DNA of 64,000 nucleotides from an uncultured Collinsella sp. (lineage in GTDB: Bacteria; Actinomycetota; Coriobacteriia; Coriobacteriales; Coriobacteriaceae): assembly GCA_900552685.1 (NCBI GenBank), contig USAJ01000002.1, positions 84,954 to 148,953 of the forward strand. Direction: 5' to 3'. The translations under genes were made by a program, and so were the position numbers. This document shows, piece after piece, positions 1 to 7,614 of the stretch (positions within the stretch are counted from its first letter, which is position 1; the number at the start of each line of letters is the position of its first letter). Under the pieces are notes generated by a model. The model did not search any database and had not been told where the DNA came from. It worked only from the letters and a program-made list of their open reading frames with translations.

Positions 1-2
1 TG

Positions 3-1313
3 AGTGAGAACAAGACCGAGCGCCTGTGCGTCAAGGCCGGCATCAAGATGGCCGAGGAGGCGGGATACGTCGACCTGGAGACCGTAATCGCCGCAGGCCG
101 CGAGCTTAAGGCAGGCGACAAGGTGTATGCCGCTAACCACGGCAAGGACCTTATGCTCGTCAATCTGGGCACCGCCCCGCTCGAGCAGGGCTTTAACATC
201 CTGGGCGCGCACGTGGACTCGCCGCGCCTGGACCTTAAGCAGAACCCCGCCTTCGAGGCCGGCGACATGGCTTATCTCGACACGCACTACTACGGCGGCG
301 TCAAGAGCTACCACTGGGTAGCCTCCCCGCTCGCACTCGTGGGCGTCATCTGCAAAAAGGACGGTACCACCGTCGACATCAATATCGGCGACAAGGCGGA
401 CGATCCGGTCTTTACCATCTCCGACCTGCTGATCCATCTCTCGAGCGAGCAGATGTCTAAGCCTGCCAAAGACGCCGTCGACGCCGAGATCCTCGACGTG
501 ATCGTGGGCGGCCGTCCCGTCAAGTTCGATGAGGACGACAAGGACGCCCCCAAGGAGCCCGTCAAGCAGATGTTCCTGGATATCCTCAAGGAGCAGTACG
601 ACGTCGAGGAGGAGGACTTCCTCTCCGCCGAGATCGAGGTCGTGCCCGCCGGCCCCGCCCGCGACATGGGCCTCGACCGCTCCATGATTCTGGGCTATGG
701 CCATGACGACCGCGTCTGTGCCTACCCCTCCATGCTCGCCCAGATCAACGTCACCAACGTGGAGCGCACGAGCATCACGCTCATCGTCGACAAGGAGGAG
801 ATCGGTTCCGTGGGTGCCACCGGCATGACGAGTCGCTTCTTCGAGAACACCGTCGCCGAGATCATGATGCTCGCCGGCGAGGACAGCCCGCTGGCTCTGC
901 GCCGCGCGCTCGCCCGCAGCCGTATGCTCTCCTCCGACGTGTCCGCCGGCTTCGACCCGGGCTATGCCGGCAAGTTCGAGACCAAGAACGCCGCCTTCAT
1001 GGGTCGCGGCCTGTGCTTTAACAAGTACACGGGCAGCCGCGGCAAGGGCGGCTCTAACGACGCCGACGCCGAGTATGTGGCCCTCGTCCGCGACATCATG
1101 GACGAGGCCGGCGTGGACTTCCAGACCTGCGAGCTCGGCCGCGTCAACGCTGGTGGCGGCGGCACCATCGCCTACATCATGGCCAAGTACGGCATGAACG
1201 TCATCGACTCCGGCGTTGCCGTCCTGTCCATGCACGCCCTGTGGGAGGTCGCCAACAAGGCCGATATCTACGAGGCCTACCGCGGCTACAAAGCCTTCCT
1301 CGAGCGCGCCTAA
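3..1313 (+). CDS. M18-family zinc aminopeptidase, 5' end outside window
   Basis: Cytoplasmic metallo-exopeptidase that removes N-terminal residues from peptides. The frame is already open at base 3. The first ATG is at 48, but the 15 codons before it also look coding, so the real start lies just to the left. About 436 residues are visible, against roughly 430-470 in the family. M18 marks in order: GAHVDSPR near residue 70 (metal His and Asp), DKEEIGS (catalytic and metal Glu), GYGHDDRVCAY, and SMHALWE near the C-terminus (last metal His). All expected ligands appear present. Substrate preference cannot be read from the sequence. Confidence 0.92.
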   Translation, partial: SENKTERLCVKAGIKMAEEAGYVDLETVIAAGRELKAGDKVYAANHGKDLMLVNLGTAPLEQGFNILGAHVDSPRLDLKQNPAFEAGDMAYLDTHYYGGVKSYHWVASPLALVGVICKKDGTTVDINIGDKADDPVFTISDLLIHLSSEQMSKPAKDAVDAEILDVIVGGRPVKFDEDDKDAPKEPVKQMFLDILKEQYDVEEEDFLSAEIEVVPAGPARDMGLDRSMILGYGHDDRVCAYPSMLAQINVTNVERTSITLIVDKEEIGSVGATGMTSRFFENTVAEIMMLAGEDSPLALRRALARSRMLSSDVSAGFDPGYAGKFETKNAAFMGRGLCFNKYTGSRGKGGSNDADAEYVALVRDIMDEAGVDFQTCELGRVNAGGGGTIAYIMAKYGMNVIDSGVAVLSMHALWEVANKADIYEAYRGYKAFLERA

Positions 1314-1330
1314 TCCACCCCACCCATAAC

Positions 1331-1404
1331 TTGCGGTGGAATACGGATTGATTTGGTCTTTCAATAGACCAAACAGACCGTATTCCACCGCAACTTCTTT
1401 TTTT
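1331..1404 (+). terminator. Long two-part hairpin followed by a T run
   Basis: Perfect 16-bp arms (TTGCGGTGGAATACGG at 1331-1346, complement at 1378-1393) enclose a second 7-bp stem (1352-1358 with 1367-1373). A T-rich stretch follows at 1396-1404. It probably ends transcription of the aminopeptidase. The yaaA Shine-Dalgarno lies only a few bases further on, so a leader role for yaaA is also possible. Confidence 0.6.
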
Positions 1405-1419
1405 GGCAGAGGAGAGTCC

Positions 1420-2229
1420 ATGCTGCAGGTCATCATTTCGCCCGCCAAGCAAATGCGCGCGGCACAAGATGCTTTTGAAGTCCTGGGCATCCCACCCTTT
1501 GTGCGCGAGACGGCTCGCCTCCACCGCGCACTGCTAGATATCGAGCGGAATGAAGGCAGCGGCGGCCTGCAGGCGCTGTGGAACGTGAGTGACAAACTGC
1601 TGGGACCTTGCCTCAACACACTGCATGAGTTCGGGCCCATCCTGAAAAGCGGCGATCTCGACAATCCCGCACTCGCCCGTCACCTCTCCCCTGCCGTCAT
1701 GTCCTATCACGGCATTCAATACCAGAGCATGGCACCCGAGGTGATGGATTCCGCACAGCTCGCATGGCTGCAAGACCATCTGTGGATCCCCTCCGGCCTC
1801 TACGGGTGCGTTCGTCCCTTTCATGCCGTCGAACCGTATCGGCTGGAGATGGGCGCGAAGCTTGTCGTCGACGGTGCCCGAGACCTCTACGCATTTTGGA
1901 GCGATAAGCTCGCGCGGGCTATCGCCCCGGCAGGCTCAAACACCACGATCGTCAACCTCGCCAGCGTAGAGTATGCCAAAGCCGTTCTGCCCCACCTCGC
2001 GGGCGACGCCACAGCCGTCACATGCCTCTTTGGCGAGGGCATCCGCAACGGGAAGCCCATCCAACAGTCGACCGCCAGCAAAAAGGCACGCGGCTCCATG
2101 GTGCGGTGGATGGCAGAAAACAAGCTCGAGGATGCAAGCGAACTTACCGCATTCAATATCGGCTATCGGCACATCCCCGAGCTTTCAGACAACAACACCC
2201 TGGTTTTCATGAACGCGCAGGCACTATAG
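1420..2229 (+). CDS. yaaA: YaaA family peroxide-stress protein
   Basis: Member of the YaaA/DUF328 family; in E. coli YaaA limits free iron during hydrogen peroxide stress. The 269-residue length is close to the usual 255-260. The N-terminus MLQVIISPAKQM matches the family's ISPAK start, and the C-terminal part contains the expected FNIGY stretch. The ATG at 1420 is chosen because GGAGAG sits about 5 bases upstream; an upstream ATG in the same frame at 1336 lies inside the hairpin and has no ribosome binding site. The gene stands alone, convergent with the next gene. The biochemical activity is inferred from family membership only. Confidence 0.88.
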   Translation: MLQVIISPAKQMRAAQDAFEVLGIPPFVRETARLHRALLDIERNEGSGGLQALWNVSDKLLGPCLNTLHEFGPILKSGDLDNPALARHLSPAVMSYHGIQYQSMAPEVMDSAQLAWLQDHLWIPSGLYGCVRPFHAVEPYRLEMGAKLVVDGARDLYAFWSDKLARAIAPAGSNTTIVNLASVEYAKAVLPHLAGDATAVTCLFGEGIRNGKPIQQSTASKKARGSMVRWMAENKLEDASELTAFNIGYRHIPELSDNNTLVFMNAQAL

Positions 2230-2252
2230 GCCCGCCGTTTCCAAACACCCCG

Positions 2253-2768
2253 TTACTCCGCCAAGCCATCGGCCTTTGCAATCTCGCTCGTCGAGCCATC
2301 TTGGTAGGTAATCTTAACGTGCTCTACGTCGGATACCGTAACGCCCGACGGAGGTTCCAGACGCCACTCCGTCAGAGCGATATCCATGGTCGTGGGCACA
2401 TCGCCCTGATCTTTGAGCTTCACCATGAGTGTTTTGAGTGCCTCATCAAACGTCACGCGTTCGATTTCTTCGCCCGGAATAGACCCGCCGCTCAACTGCA
2501 GCTGCACAAACTCGTCGCGCGGATACCAATAGTCGCCCGGTGCGGCAACCGTGTTGCCACCAGAAACTTTCATGGTCATAATCGGCAGGGCATCGTCGGC
2601 TTCAAACCCCCAGGTGACGCCGCCACGACCGCCGAACGTCCAAATACAAAAGGCAATCACCAACACAGCAAGCACCGCAAAACCAATCGCGACAAGGCCA
2701 TGGTGCGCACGGCTTTCCTCGGCCGATACATCCCATTGTGTCTCTCGATATAGATGCTTGTCTTCCAT
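2253..2768 (-). CDS. Single-pass membrane protein of unknown function
   Basis: A 171-residue protein with a short charged N-terminus, one hydrophobic segment at about residues 24-45 (GLVAIGFAVLAVLVIAFCIW), and a roughly 125-residue outer domain. No family was recognised. The start at 2768 follows GGGAGGCGAAC closely (SD spacing about 6). The same frame stays open for some 680 bases further upstream, but that stretch is antisense to thiC and its riboswitch, so it is not coding. The gene is convergent with yaaA and divergent from thiC. The layout suggests a sensor, anchor or substrate-binding ectodomain, but this is a guess. Confidence 0.7.
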   Translation of the reverse strand: MEDKHLYRETQWDVSAEESRAHHGLVAIGFAVLAVLVIAFCIWTFGGRGGVTWGFEADDALPIMTMKVSGGNTVAAPGDYWYPRDEFVQLQLSGGSIPGEEIERVTFDEALKTLMVKLKDQGDVPTTMDIALTEWRLEPPSGVTVSDVEHVKITYQDGSTSEIAKADGLAE

Positions 2769-2793
2769 GTTCGCCTCCCCACAGGCACGCTTG

Positions 2794-2824
2794 TTGGCCC
2801 AATCGTACCCATTCAGGCTATACT
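2794..2824 (+). promoter_or_regulatory. Candidate thiC promoter
   Basis: TTGGCC at 2794-2799 and TATACT at 2819-2824 are separated by 19 bases and lie just before the TPP aptamer. The -10 is good, the -35 weak and the spacing long. Confidence 0.4.
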
Positions 2825-2840
2825 TGAGCCCACCACATAA

Positions 2841-2932
2841 ACGGGGAGCCTGCAGGACAAGACGGCAGGCTGAGACTGGGCGCGCCCGCCCTGACCCGCA
2901 AACCTGATATGGGTAATGCCAACGAAGGGAGC
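2841..2932 (+). promoter_or_regulatory. TPP riboswitch (THI element) in the thiC leader
   Basis: The conserved aptamer blocks are visible in order: GGGGAGCC at 2843-2850, GGCTGAGA at 2868-2875, ACCTGATATGGGTAATGCCA across 2902-2921, and CGAAGGGAG at 2923-2931. The last block also carries the thiC Shine-Dalgarno. Thiamine pyrophosphate binding would therefore be expected to hide the ribosome site directly, a translational off-switch without a separate expression platform. Confidence 0.9.
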
Positions 2933-2939
2933 CGTGCCA

Positions 2940-4274
2940 ATGAGCACACAGACCGAGCCCAAGCTCGTCACGCAAATCGACTTCGCCCGCGCCGGGCAGA
3001 TCACACCGCAGATGAAGGAGGTCGCCGAGCGCGAGCATCGCGACCCCGAGTACATCCGCGAGCGCGTGGCCGACGGCCGCATCGCCATTCCCGCCAACAT
3101 CGTGCACATCAAAAAGGGCATGCGCGCCTTTGGCGTCGGTGAGGGCTTGTCCACCAAGGTCAACGTGAACTTGGGCATCTCGGGCGACAAGGCCGATGCC
3201 GCCGAGGAATGGAAGAAGGTCAAGATCGCCGAGGACTTTGGCGCCGACGCCATCATGGACCTCTCCAACTCGGGCAAGACGCGCCAGTTCCGCCAGCAGC
3301 TCATCGACGAGACGCCGCTCATGGTAGGCACCGTCCCCATGTACGACGCCATCGGCTACATGGAAAAGCCGCTGGTCAAGCTCACCAAGGACGACCTGTT
3401 CGAAGTCGTGCGCGCGCATGCCGAGGACGGCGTGGACTTTATGACCATTCACTGCGGCATCAACAAGTCGGTCACCAAGACCTTTAAGGAGACCGGCCGC
3501 CTGATGAACATCGTGAGCCGCGGCGGCTCACTGCTGTTTGGCTGGATGGAGGTCACCGGTAACGAGAACCCGTTCTATGAGTTCTACGACGAGTTGCTCG
3601 AGATTTGCCACGAGTACGACGTGACGATTTCGCTCGGCGACTCCTGCCGCCCGGGCTGCCTCTACGACTCCAACGACGCCACCGAGACCGCTGAGATGAT
3701 CGAGCTGGGCAAGCTATGCAAGCGCGCTTGGGCCGCCGGCGTCCAGGTCATGGTCGAGGGCCCGGGTCACATGGCGCTCGACGAGATCGCCGCCAACATG
3801 AAACTGCAGAAGCGCCTGTGCCACAATGCTCCGTTCTATGTGCTCGGGCCGCTGGTGACCGATATCGGCGTGGGTTACGACCACATCACCGCTGCCATCG
3901 GCGGCGCCATCTCCGCCAGCTCCGGTGCCGACTTCCTGTGCTACGTGACACCGGCAGAGCACCTATGCCTGCCCAACGCCCAGGATGTGCTCGACGGCCT
4001 CATGGCCACCAAGATCGCCGCACACGCCGCCGACATCGCCAAAAAGGTGCCCCACGCCCGCGACATGGACGACAAGATGGGCCAGGCACGCCGCAAGCTT
4101 GACTGGGACGCCATGTGGGAGTGCGCGCTCGACCCGGTTACGGGCAAGAAGCGCTACGAGGAGTCCCCCGCCGCCACCGAGGGCACTTGCACCATGTGTG
4201 GCAAGATGTGCGCCGTCCGCACCGTCAACAAAATCTTCGAGGGCACCACGATCGACCTCGGCATGGAGGACTAG
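2940..4274 (+). CDS. thiC: Phosphomethylpyrimidine synthase ThiC
   Basis: Radical-SAM enzyme that rearranges aminoimidazole ribotide into HMP phosphate, the pyrimidine half of thiamine. It has 444 residues, the short form typical of anaerobes without the N-terminal extension of the E. coli protein. The C-terminal cluster motif is C417-x2-C420-x3-C424, one residue tighter than the CX2CX4C of E. coli. Other landmarks are NVNLGISGDK, MDLSNSGKTR and CRPGCLYDSND. The ATG at 2940 is set by the Shine-Dalgarno AAGGGAG at the end of the riboswitch; an in-frame ATG at 2916 would fall within the aptamer. Together with thiD, two pyrimidine-branch steps are present here. Confidence 0.97.
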   Translation: MSTQTEPKLVTQIDFARAGQITPQMKEVAEREHRDPEYIRERVADGRIAIPANIVHIKKGMRAFGVGEGLSTKVNVNLGISGDKADAAEEWKKVKIAEDFGADAIMDLSNSGKTRQFRQQLIDETPLMVGTVPMYDAIGYMEKPLVKLTKDDLFEVVRAHAEDGVDFMTIHCGINKSVTKTFKETGRLMNIVSRGGSLLFGWMEVTGNENPFYEFYDELLEICHEYDVTISLGDSCRPGCLYDSNDATETAEMIELGKLCKRAWAAGVQVMVEGPGHMALDEIAANMKLQKRLCHNAPFYVLGPLVTDIGVGYDHITAAIGGAISASSGADFLCYVTPAEHLCLPNAQDVLDGLMATKIAAHAADIAKKVPHARDMDDKMGQARRKLDWDAMWECALDPVTGKKRYEESPAATEGTCTMCGKMCAVRTVNKIFEGTTIDLGMED

Positions 4275-4368
4275 CCTGTCGCCGCGGCCGCTTCTGGCGG
4301 CGAGCTGGTGCCTGTCAATTGTTGACGTGTGAACATTTGCTTGCATTTGCGTAAAGATTGCATCGCCC

Positions 4369-4409
4369 GCCCGGGTTCGACATAGAGTCGGCCCGGGCAT
4401 CTTTATAAT
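4369..4409 (+). terminator. GC hairpin after thiC with a TATAAT box next to it
   Basis: Arms GCCCGGG (4369-4375) and CCCGGGC (4392-4398) with an inner CGAC/GTCG stem, then ATCTTT. This may end the thiC transcript. TATAAT at 4404-4409 follows at once and could be the -10 of a thiD promoter, although no convincing -35 is seen at the right distance. Confidence 0.45.
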
Positions 4410-4455
4410 GCTGGCTTATAGACCCATTTGATTCCGACCGAACAAGGGAGCGAAC

Positions 4456-5286
4456 ATGGATCGCAGTAAGGTACCTGCCGTTCTATCCATCGCAGGATCC
4501 GATTCCAGCGGTGGCGCCGGCATTCAGGCCGACATCAAGACCATCACGGCACACCGCCTGTATGCCGAGACGGCCATCACCGCCATCACCGCACAGAACA
4601 CCCTGGGCGTCACCGCCGTGCAGAACATCTCCCCGGATATTGTCGCGGCGCAGATCGATGCCGTTTTTGACGATATCCGCCCCAACGCCGTTAAGATTGG
4701 CATGGTTTCCTCTGCCGAGATTATCGATGTTATCGCCGACCGCCTGAGCGCTTGGAACGCGACAAACGTGGTAGTCGACCCCGTCATGGTAGCCACCTCG
4801 GGCGCACGGCTGATTGCCGAAGATGCCGCCGAGGCGCTCACCCGCCGCCTGTTCCCGCTAGCGACGGTTATCACGCCCAATATTCCCGAGGCCATGGCCC
4901 TGCTCGACTACGAGGTCGACTCCGAGCGCACGCAGCAAAATGCTGCCATGCTCCTCACCCGCCGCTTTGGTTGCGCATCCCTCGTTAAGGGCGGGCATCT
5001 TGTCAACGAGGCCAACGATGTACTGGCCGAACCCGCGCCACTCGATGACGAGGGCAACCATCTTGGAGATCCACTCACCACGTGGTTCCGCCACAAGCGC
5101 ATCGAGACCGACAACACGCACGGCACCGGATGCACGCTCTCGTCCGCCATCGCCTGCGCGCTGGCCCAGGGCATGGATCTTGCCGATGCCGTCAACGCCG
5201 GCAAGGCCTACCTGACAGGCGCTCTGGCCGCCGGCCTGAACATGGGCAAAGGCTCCGGCCCCGTCAATCACATGTGGCAGTATTAA
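4456..5286 (+). CDS. thiD: Hydroxymethylpyrimidine/phosphomethylpyrimidine kinase ThiD
   Basis: Bifunctional kinase that phosphorylates HMP and HMP phosphate, giving HMP pyrophosphate for thiamine phosphate synthase. The 276-residue length is normal. The ribokinase-fold marks are SIAGSDSSGGAGIQADIKT near the N-terminus, the central DPVMVATSGARL, and the phosphate-binding DNTHGTGCTLSSAIA in the C-terminal third. AAGGGAG lies about 6 bases before the ATG. It follows thiC after 181 bases with no second riboswitch, so it either reads through from thiC or uses its own promoter near 4404. thiE and thiM are not in the window. Confidence 0.96.
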   Translation: MDRSKVPAVLSIAGSDSSGGAGIQADIKTITAHRLYAETAITAITAQNTLGVTAVQNISPDIVAAQIDAVFDDIRPNAVKIGMVSSAEIIDVIADRLSAWNATNVVVDPVMVATSGARLIAEDAAEALTRRLFPLATVITPNIPEAMALLDYEVDSERTQQNAAMLLTRRFGCASLVKGGHLVNEANDVLAEPAPLDDEGNHLGDPLTTWFRHKRIETDNTHGTGCTLSSAIACALAQGMDLADAVNAGKAYLTGALAAGLNMGKGSGPVNHMWQY

Positions 5287-5300
5287 GATTTGCAGCCCAA

Positions 5301-5337
5301 AACCACCGCAAAGGGGACAGGCACCTTTGCGGTGGTT
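5301..5337 (+). terminator. Hairpin after thiD
   Basis: Perfect 14-bp arms AACCACCGCAAAGG (5301-5314) and its complement (5324-5337) around a 9-base loop. There is no T run on the plus side, so terminator function is only likely from position. The CCACCGCAA core recurs in the hairpin at 1331-1393 and, with one change, in the one at 5578-5610. Confidence 0.5.
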
Positions 5338-5347
5338 CCCACAAACA

Positions 5348-5565
5348 TCTCGATCCGTAACAGTTAGAGCCCATTTTTCGGCTCACCTGTTACAGATTGA
5401 GACATTCAAATTCCGCAGAGAAGAAAATCTCGATCTGTAACAGTAACTCGGCAAAATCGACCCTAGATGTTACAGATCGAGACAAACGACCGATATCGGC
5501 CTAAATAATCTTAATCTGTAACATCTAGCCCGTTTTCGGCCTTACAACTGTCACAGATCGAGACA
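5348..5565. repeat. Three 57-bp palindromic repeat units with an 80-81 bp period
   Basis: Units at 5348-5404, 5428-5484 and 5509-5565 are each exactly 57 bp. Each begins with a version of TCTCGATCTGTAACA and ends with a version of TGTTACAGATCGAGACA, so each folds on itself. The 22-24 bases in the middle differ between units. The spacers between units are 23 and 24 bp. Family and function were not recognised. Confidence 0.85.
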
Positions 5566-5577
5566 AAGCAACGAAAC

Positions 5578-5610
5578 AAGCCACCACAAGGGGAACTTCT
5601 GTGGTGGCTT
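5578..5610 (-). terminator. Hairpin after the SGNH hydrolase gene
   Basis: Arms of 11 bp (5578-5588 with 5600-5610). On the minus strand the stem is followed by GTTTCGTTG, a weak U-rich tail. Confidence 0.5.
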
Positions 5611-5619
5611 GGGGTCGCG

Positions 5620-6279
5620 CTACTCTCCGAGCATCTCTTGGAGCTTGGCTGCCACGGCGTGACCCAGGCTCTCATGGCTTTCGCGCATCATATGCAGATA
5701 GTCGATATCGCCCGGCTCGGCAAAGTCGGCGGCATTCAAAAAGTCGCAGCCAAACTGCTCAGCCACATGCGCGTAGTACTCACCAAAATGTTCCGAGGCT
5801 TCTACGGAATGCTCGTCAAAATCGGTCATATATACGTCGGCGATCTGCGGCTTAATCTTGATAGGCGCCATCAGCAGAATGCGCGGACAAGGCGCAGCGT
5901 CGGTCCACGGAAACGCGCGGACGGCGCGAATCAGCGCCATGGCGCCACGGGCGATATCGGAAGCTGTCACGTTAAAGACCGTCTTACAGTCGTTGGTGCC
6001 CAGCATGATCACAATGGCGTCCAGCGGCTTATGGGCCTCGAGCAGCATCGGAAGTGCGCGGATGCCGTTAAGATTGGTGTCCAGATGGCACATGTCGTCG
6101 CGTACCGTCGTGCGGCCGTTGAGGCCTTCTTCAATTACATGCCAGCCCTCGCCTAAGTCACGTTGGGCCACGCCGCACCAGCGCACATCCTGCGCATAGC
6201 GCACCGCGGTGCCGTCGCGCATGCCCGCCGGATCGTAACCATAGGTGTTGCTGTCGCCAAAGCATAGAACGTTTTTCAT
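5620..6279 (-). CDS. SGNH/GDSL-family hydrolase
   Basis: Predicted esterase or acyl hydrolase of 219 residues without a signal peptide, so cytoplasmic. GDSNTYG carries the nucleophile Ser10, EEGLNGRT gives block II Gly, and LGTND gives Asn96. The catalytic His is probably His202 in RESHESLGH. The Asp usually three residues before that His is Arg199 here, which is odd for the family. Similar proteins act on acetylated sugars or arylesters, but the substrate here is unknown. It stands downstream of the PARG-like gene on the same strand, separated by a terminator, so it is likely its own unit. Confidence 0.8.
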   Translation of the reverse strand: MKNVLCFGDSNTYGYDPAGMRDGTAVRYAQDVRWCGVAQRDLGEGWHVIEEGLNGRTTVRDDMCHLDTNLNGIRALPMLLEAHKPLDAIVIMLGTNDCKTVFNVTASDIARGAMALIRAVRAFPWTDAAPCPRILLMAPIKIKPQIADVYMTDFDEHSVEASEHFGEYYAHVAEQFGCDFLNAADFAEPGDIDYLHMMRESHESLGHAVAAKLQEMLGE

Positions 6280-6298
6280 CGTAAGCCCCTCGCTCAGT

Positions 6299-6331
6299 AA
6301 AAAGCCGACGGAAGCAGCCTCTCCCGCCGGC
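6299..6331 (-). terminator. Rho-independent terminator of the PARG-like gene
   Basis: On the minus strand GCCGGCGGGAG pairs with CTTCCGTCGGC and is followed by five Ts. Confidence 0.85.
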
Positions 6332-6357
6332 TCGACCTATCTGTCAGCACGTACCAA

Positions 6358-7473
6358 TTACAGGTACTTGCGCCAATCGTCCTCGTCCTCATCATCCTCG
6401 GTAGCAGCCTGGGTCTGCTCGGCGGCGCGAGCTGCCGCAGCGCGAGCGGCAACCTGGGCATAGGACTCCTCGTTGCGCTCGGGGAAGTTTGCCAGCACGT
6501 GCTCGAACTTGGCAAAATCCTCATCCCAGCGCGTAGAAGGCACGGCAAAGAAGACTTGCTTGACCTTAAAGTCGCCCGACGCGAGCTCCTTGCGGAAGAG
6601 CTCGGCCACGGCCTCGGCGTCAAAGCCGTTGTTGTCGCAGCCCCAAGCGCCCAGCACGAGCTTCTCGCGACCCAGCTCGTCGCAGATGGCAAGCACAAAG
6701 CGAATGCGGTCGCGCAGGGCATCCAGCAGAGCATCGTCGCTCACGCGATACTCCTGGCGGGCGCGCTTAACGTTGGGCGCGGCGGCCACGATCACGTCGG
6801 CGTATGCATGCACGTGGTTGCGGTCGAAGCGCACCGCAGGCACCACTAGGGCGCGGTTACGATAGAGCTCGCAGTTGATGTTGCGGCGACGGTTCTCGCC
6901 GTACCATTTGCGCTGCTTATCGAGAACGTTGTACAGATACGAATCGGCGCACAGTGTGGCCTCCTGGCCCAGATAACCCTGAATATAGCCACCGCCCGGG
7001 TTGGTGAACGAGGCAAAGGCGAGCACGGCCATGTCGCAGAACTGCGCATAGCCACGACCGTTGTCCAAGATGGCCTGTGTGGCGGAGGCATCGAGCACGG
7101 TGACCTCAGGCAGGGACGCAGCAGGCTCCTCAGCAGGCGCGGACTCAGCTTCGGCGATTTCCTCGGCAGGCTCCTCGACGGGCTCAGGAGCTGCCTCGAC
7201 CTCGGCAGCCTCCGCGCCCTCGACGTCCTCGGCAACCTGTTCTTCGGTGGCCACAGCACTCTGAACCTTGGCCTTCATCGCCGCGACAAAGCCGGCAGGC
7301 ATACCGTCAAACTCGCGAACACCGGCAAGCGAACGCTCGATATCCTTGGCGCACGCTTCGGACACAGTTGCCACGTGACGCTCGGCGGCCTTGGCACGGG
7401 CCTCGCGCTTGGGATTGGGCTGACCCGCTCGGTTGGACCTGCGGTTACGGTTCCTGTTGTCGACGTCTGCCAT
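6358..7473 (-). CDS. PARG-like macrodomain protein (TIGR02452/DUF2263 family)
   Basis: Resembles microbial poly(ADP-ribose) glycohydrolases, which remove ADP-ribose chains. 371 residues: a basic N-terminus, a low-complexity Ala/Glu/Pro stretch at about 75-120 not usual for the family, then the macrodomain with SFTNPGGGYIQGYLGQEATL at about residues 155-174. The bacterial signature is GGG-x6-8-QEE; here Q170-E171 is followed by Ala172, so the second Glu, to my recollection the catalytic one in Thermomonospora curvata PARG, is missing. The codon is clearly GCC. It may therefore bind rather than cleave ADP-ribose. Start 7473 gives MADVDNRN after GGAAAGG. Confidence 0.82.
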   Translation of the reverse strand: MADVDNRNRNRRSNRAGQPNPKREARAKAAERHVATVSEACAKDIERSLAGVREFDGMPAGFVAAMKAKVQSAVATEEQVAEDVEGAEAAEVEAAPEPVEEPAEEIAEAESAPAEEPAASLPEVTVLDASATQAILDNGRGYAQFCDMAVLAFASFTNPGGGYIQGYLGQEATLCADSYLYNVLDKQRKWYGENRRRNINCELYRNRALVVPAVRFDRNHVHAYADVIVAAAPNVKRARQEYRVSDDALLDALRDRIRFVLAICDELGREKLVLGAWGCDNNGFDAEAVAELFRKELASGDFKVKQVFFAVPSTRWDEDFAKFEHVLANFPERNEESYAQVAARAAAARAAEQTQAATEDDEDEDDWRKYL

Positions 7474-7539
7474 ACGTGGCCACCTTTCCTGTCGCTGCCG
7501 CTATCGGCTTTTTCCCATCCATGATACCCCGCCGCGCAC

Positions 7540-7565
7540 AAAAAAGACGGCCCCGAAGGACCGCC
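7540..7565 (-). terminator. Terminator of the Bax-inhibitor-like gene
   Basis: Minus strand: GGCGGTCC, TTCG loop, GGGCCGTC, then six Ts. It lies 50 bp after the stop codon. Confidence 0.88.
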
Positions 7566-7614
7566 TTTCGCATCGTTTTACCGTGTCCGGCAGGAAGCGT
7601 CGCAATGCCGCGCT

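Larger units (their letters stand above)
5287..5619. other. 333-bp intergenic region made almost entirely of palindromes
   Basis: Convergent thiD and SGNH hydrolase genes flank this stretch. It holds a hairpin next to each gene (5301-5337 and 5578-5610) and, between them, three 57-bp imperfect palindromes. No open frame of interest was seen. Confidence 0.85.

Noticed and set aside
2769..3452. Upstream extension of the minus-strand membrane protein to 399 residues
   Set aside because: The extra part lies antisense to the TPP riboswitch and thiC; a good start with a ribosome site is at 2768.
4369..4398. tRNA gene suggested by GGGTTCGAC
   Set aside because: The T-arm-like word is part of a simple GC hairpin; no acceptor or anticodon arms are present.
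5348..5565. CRISPR array
   Set aside because: Only three units, each itself palindromic with a variable centre, spacers of 23-24 bp, and no cas genes nearby.
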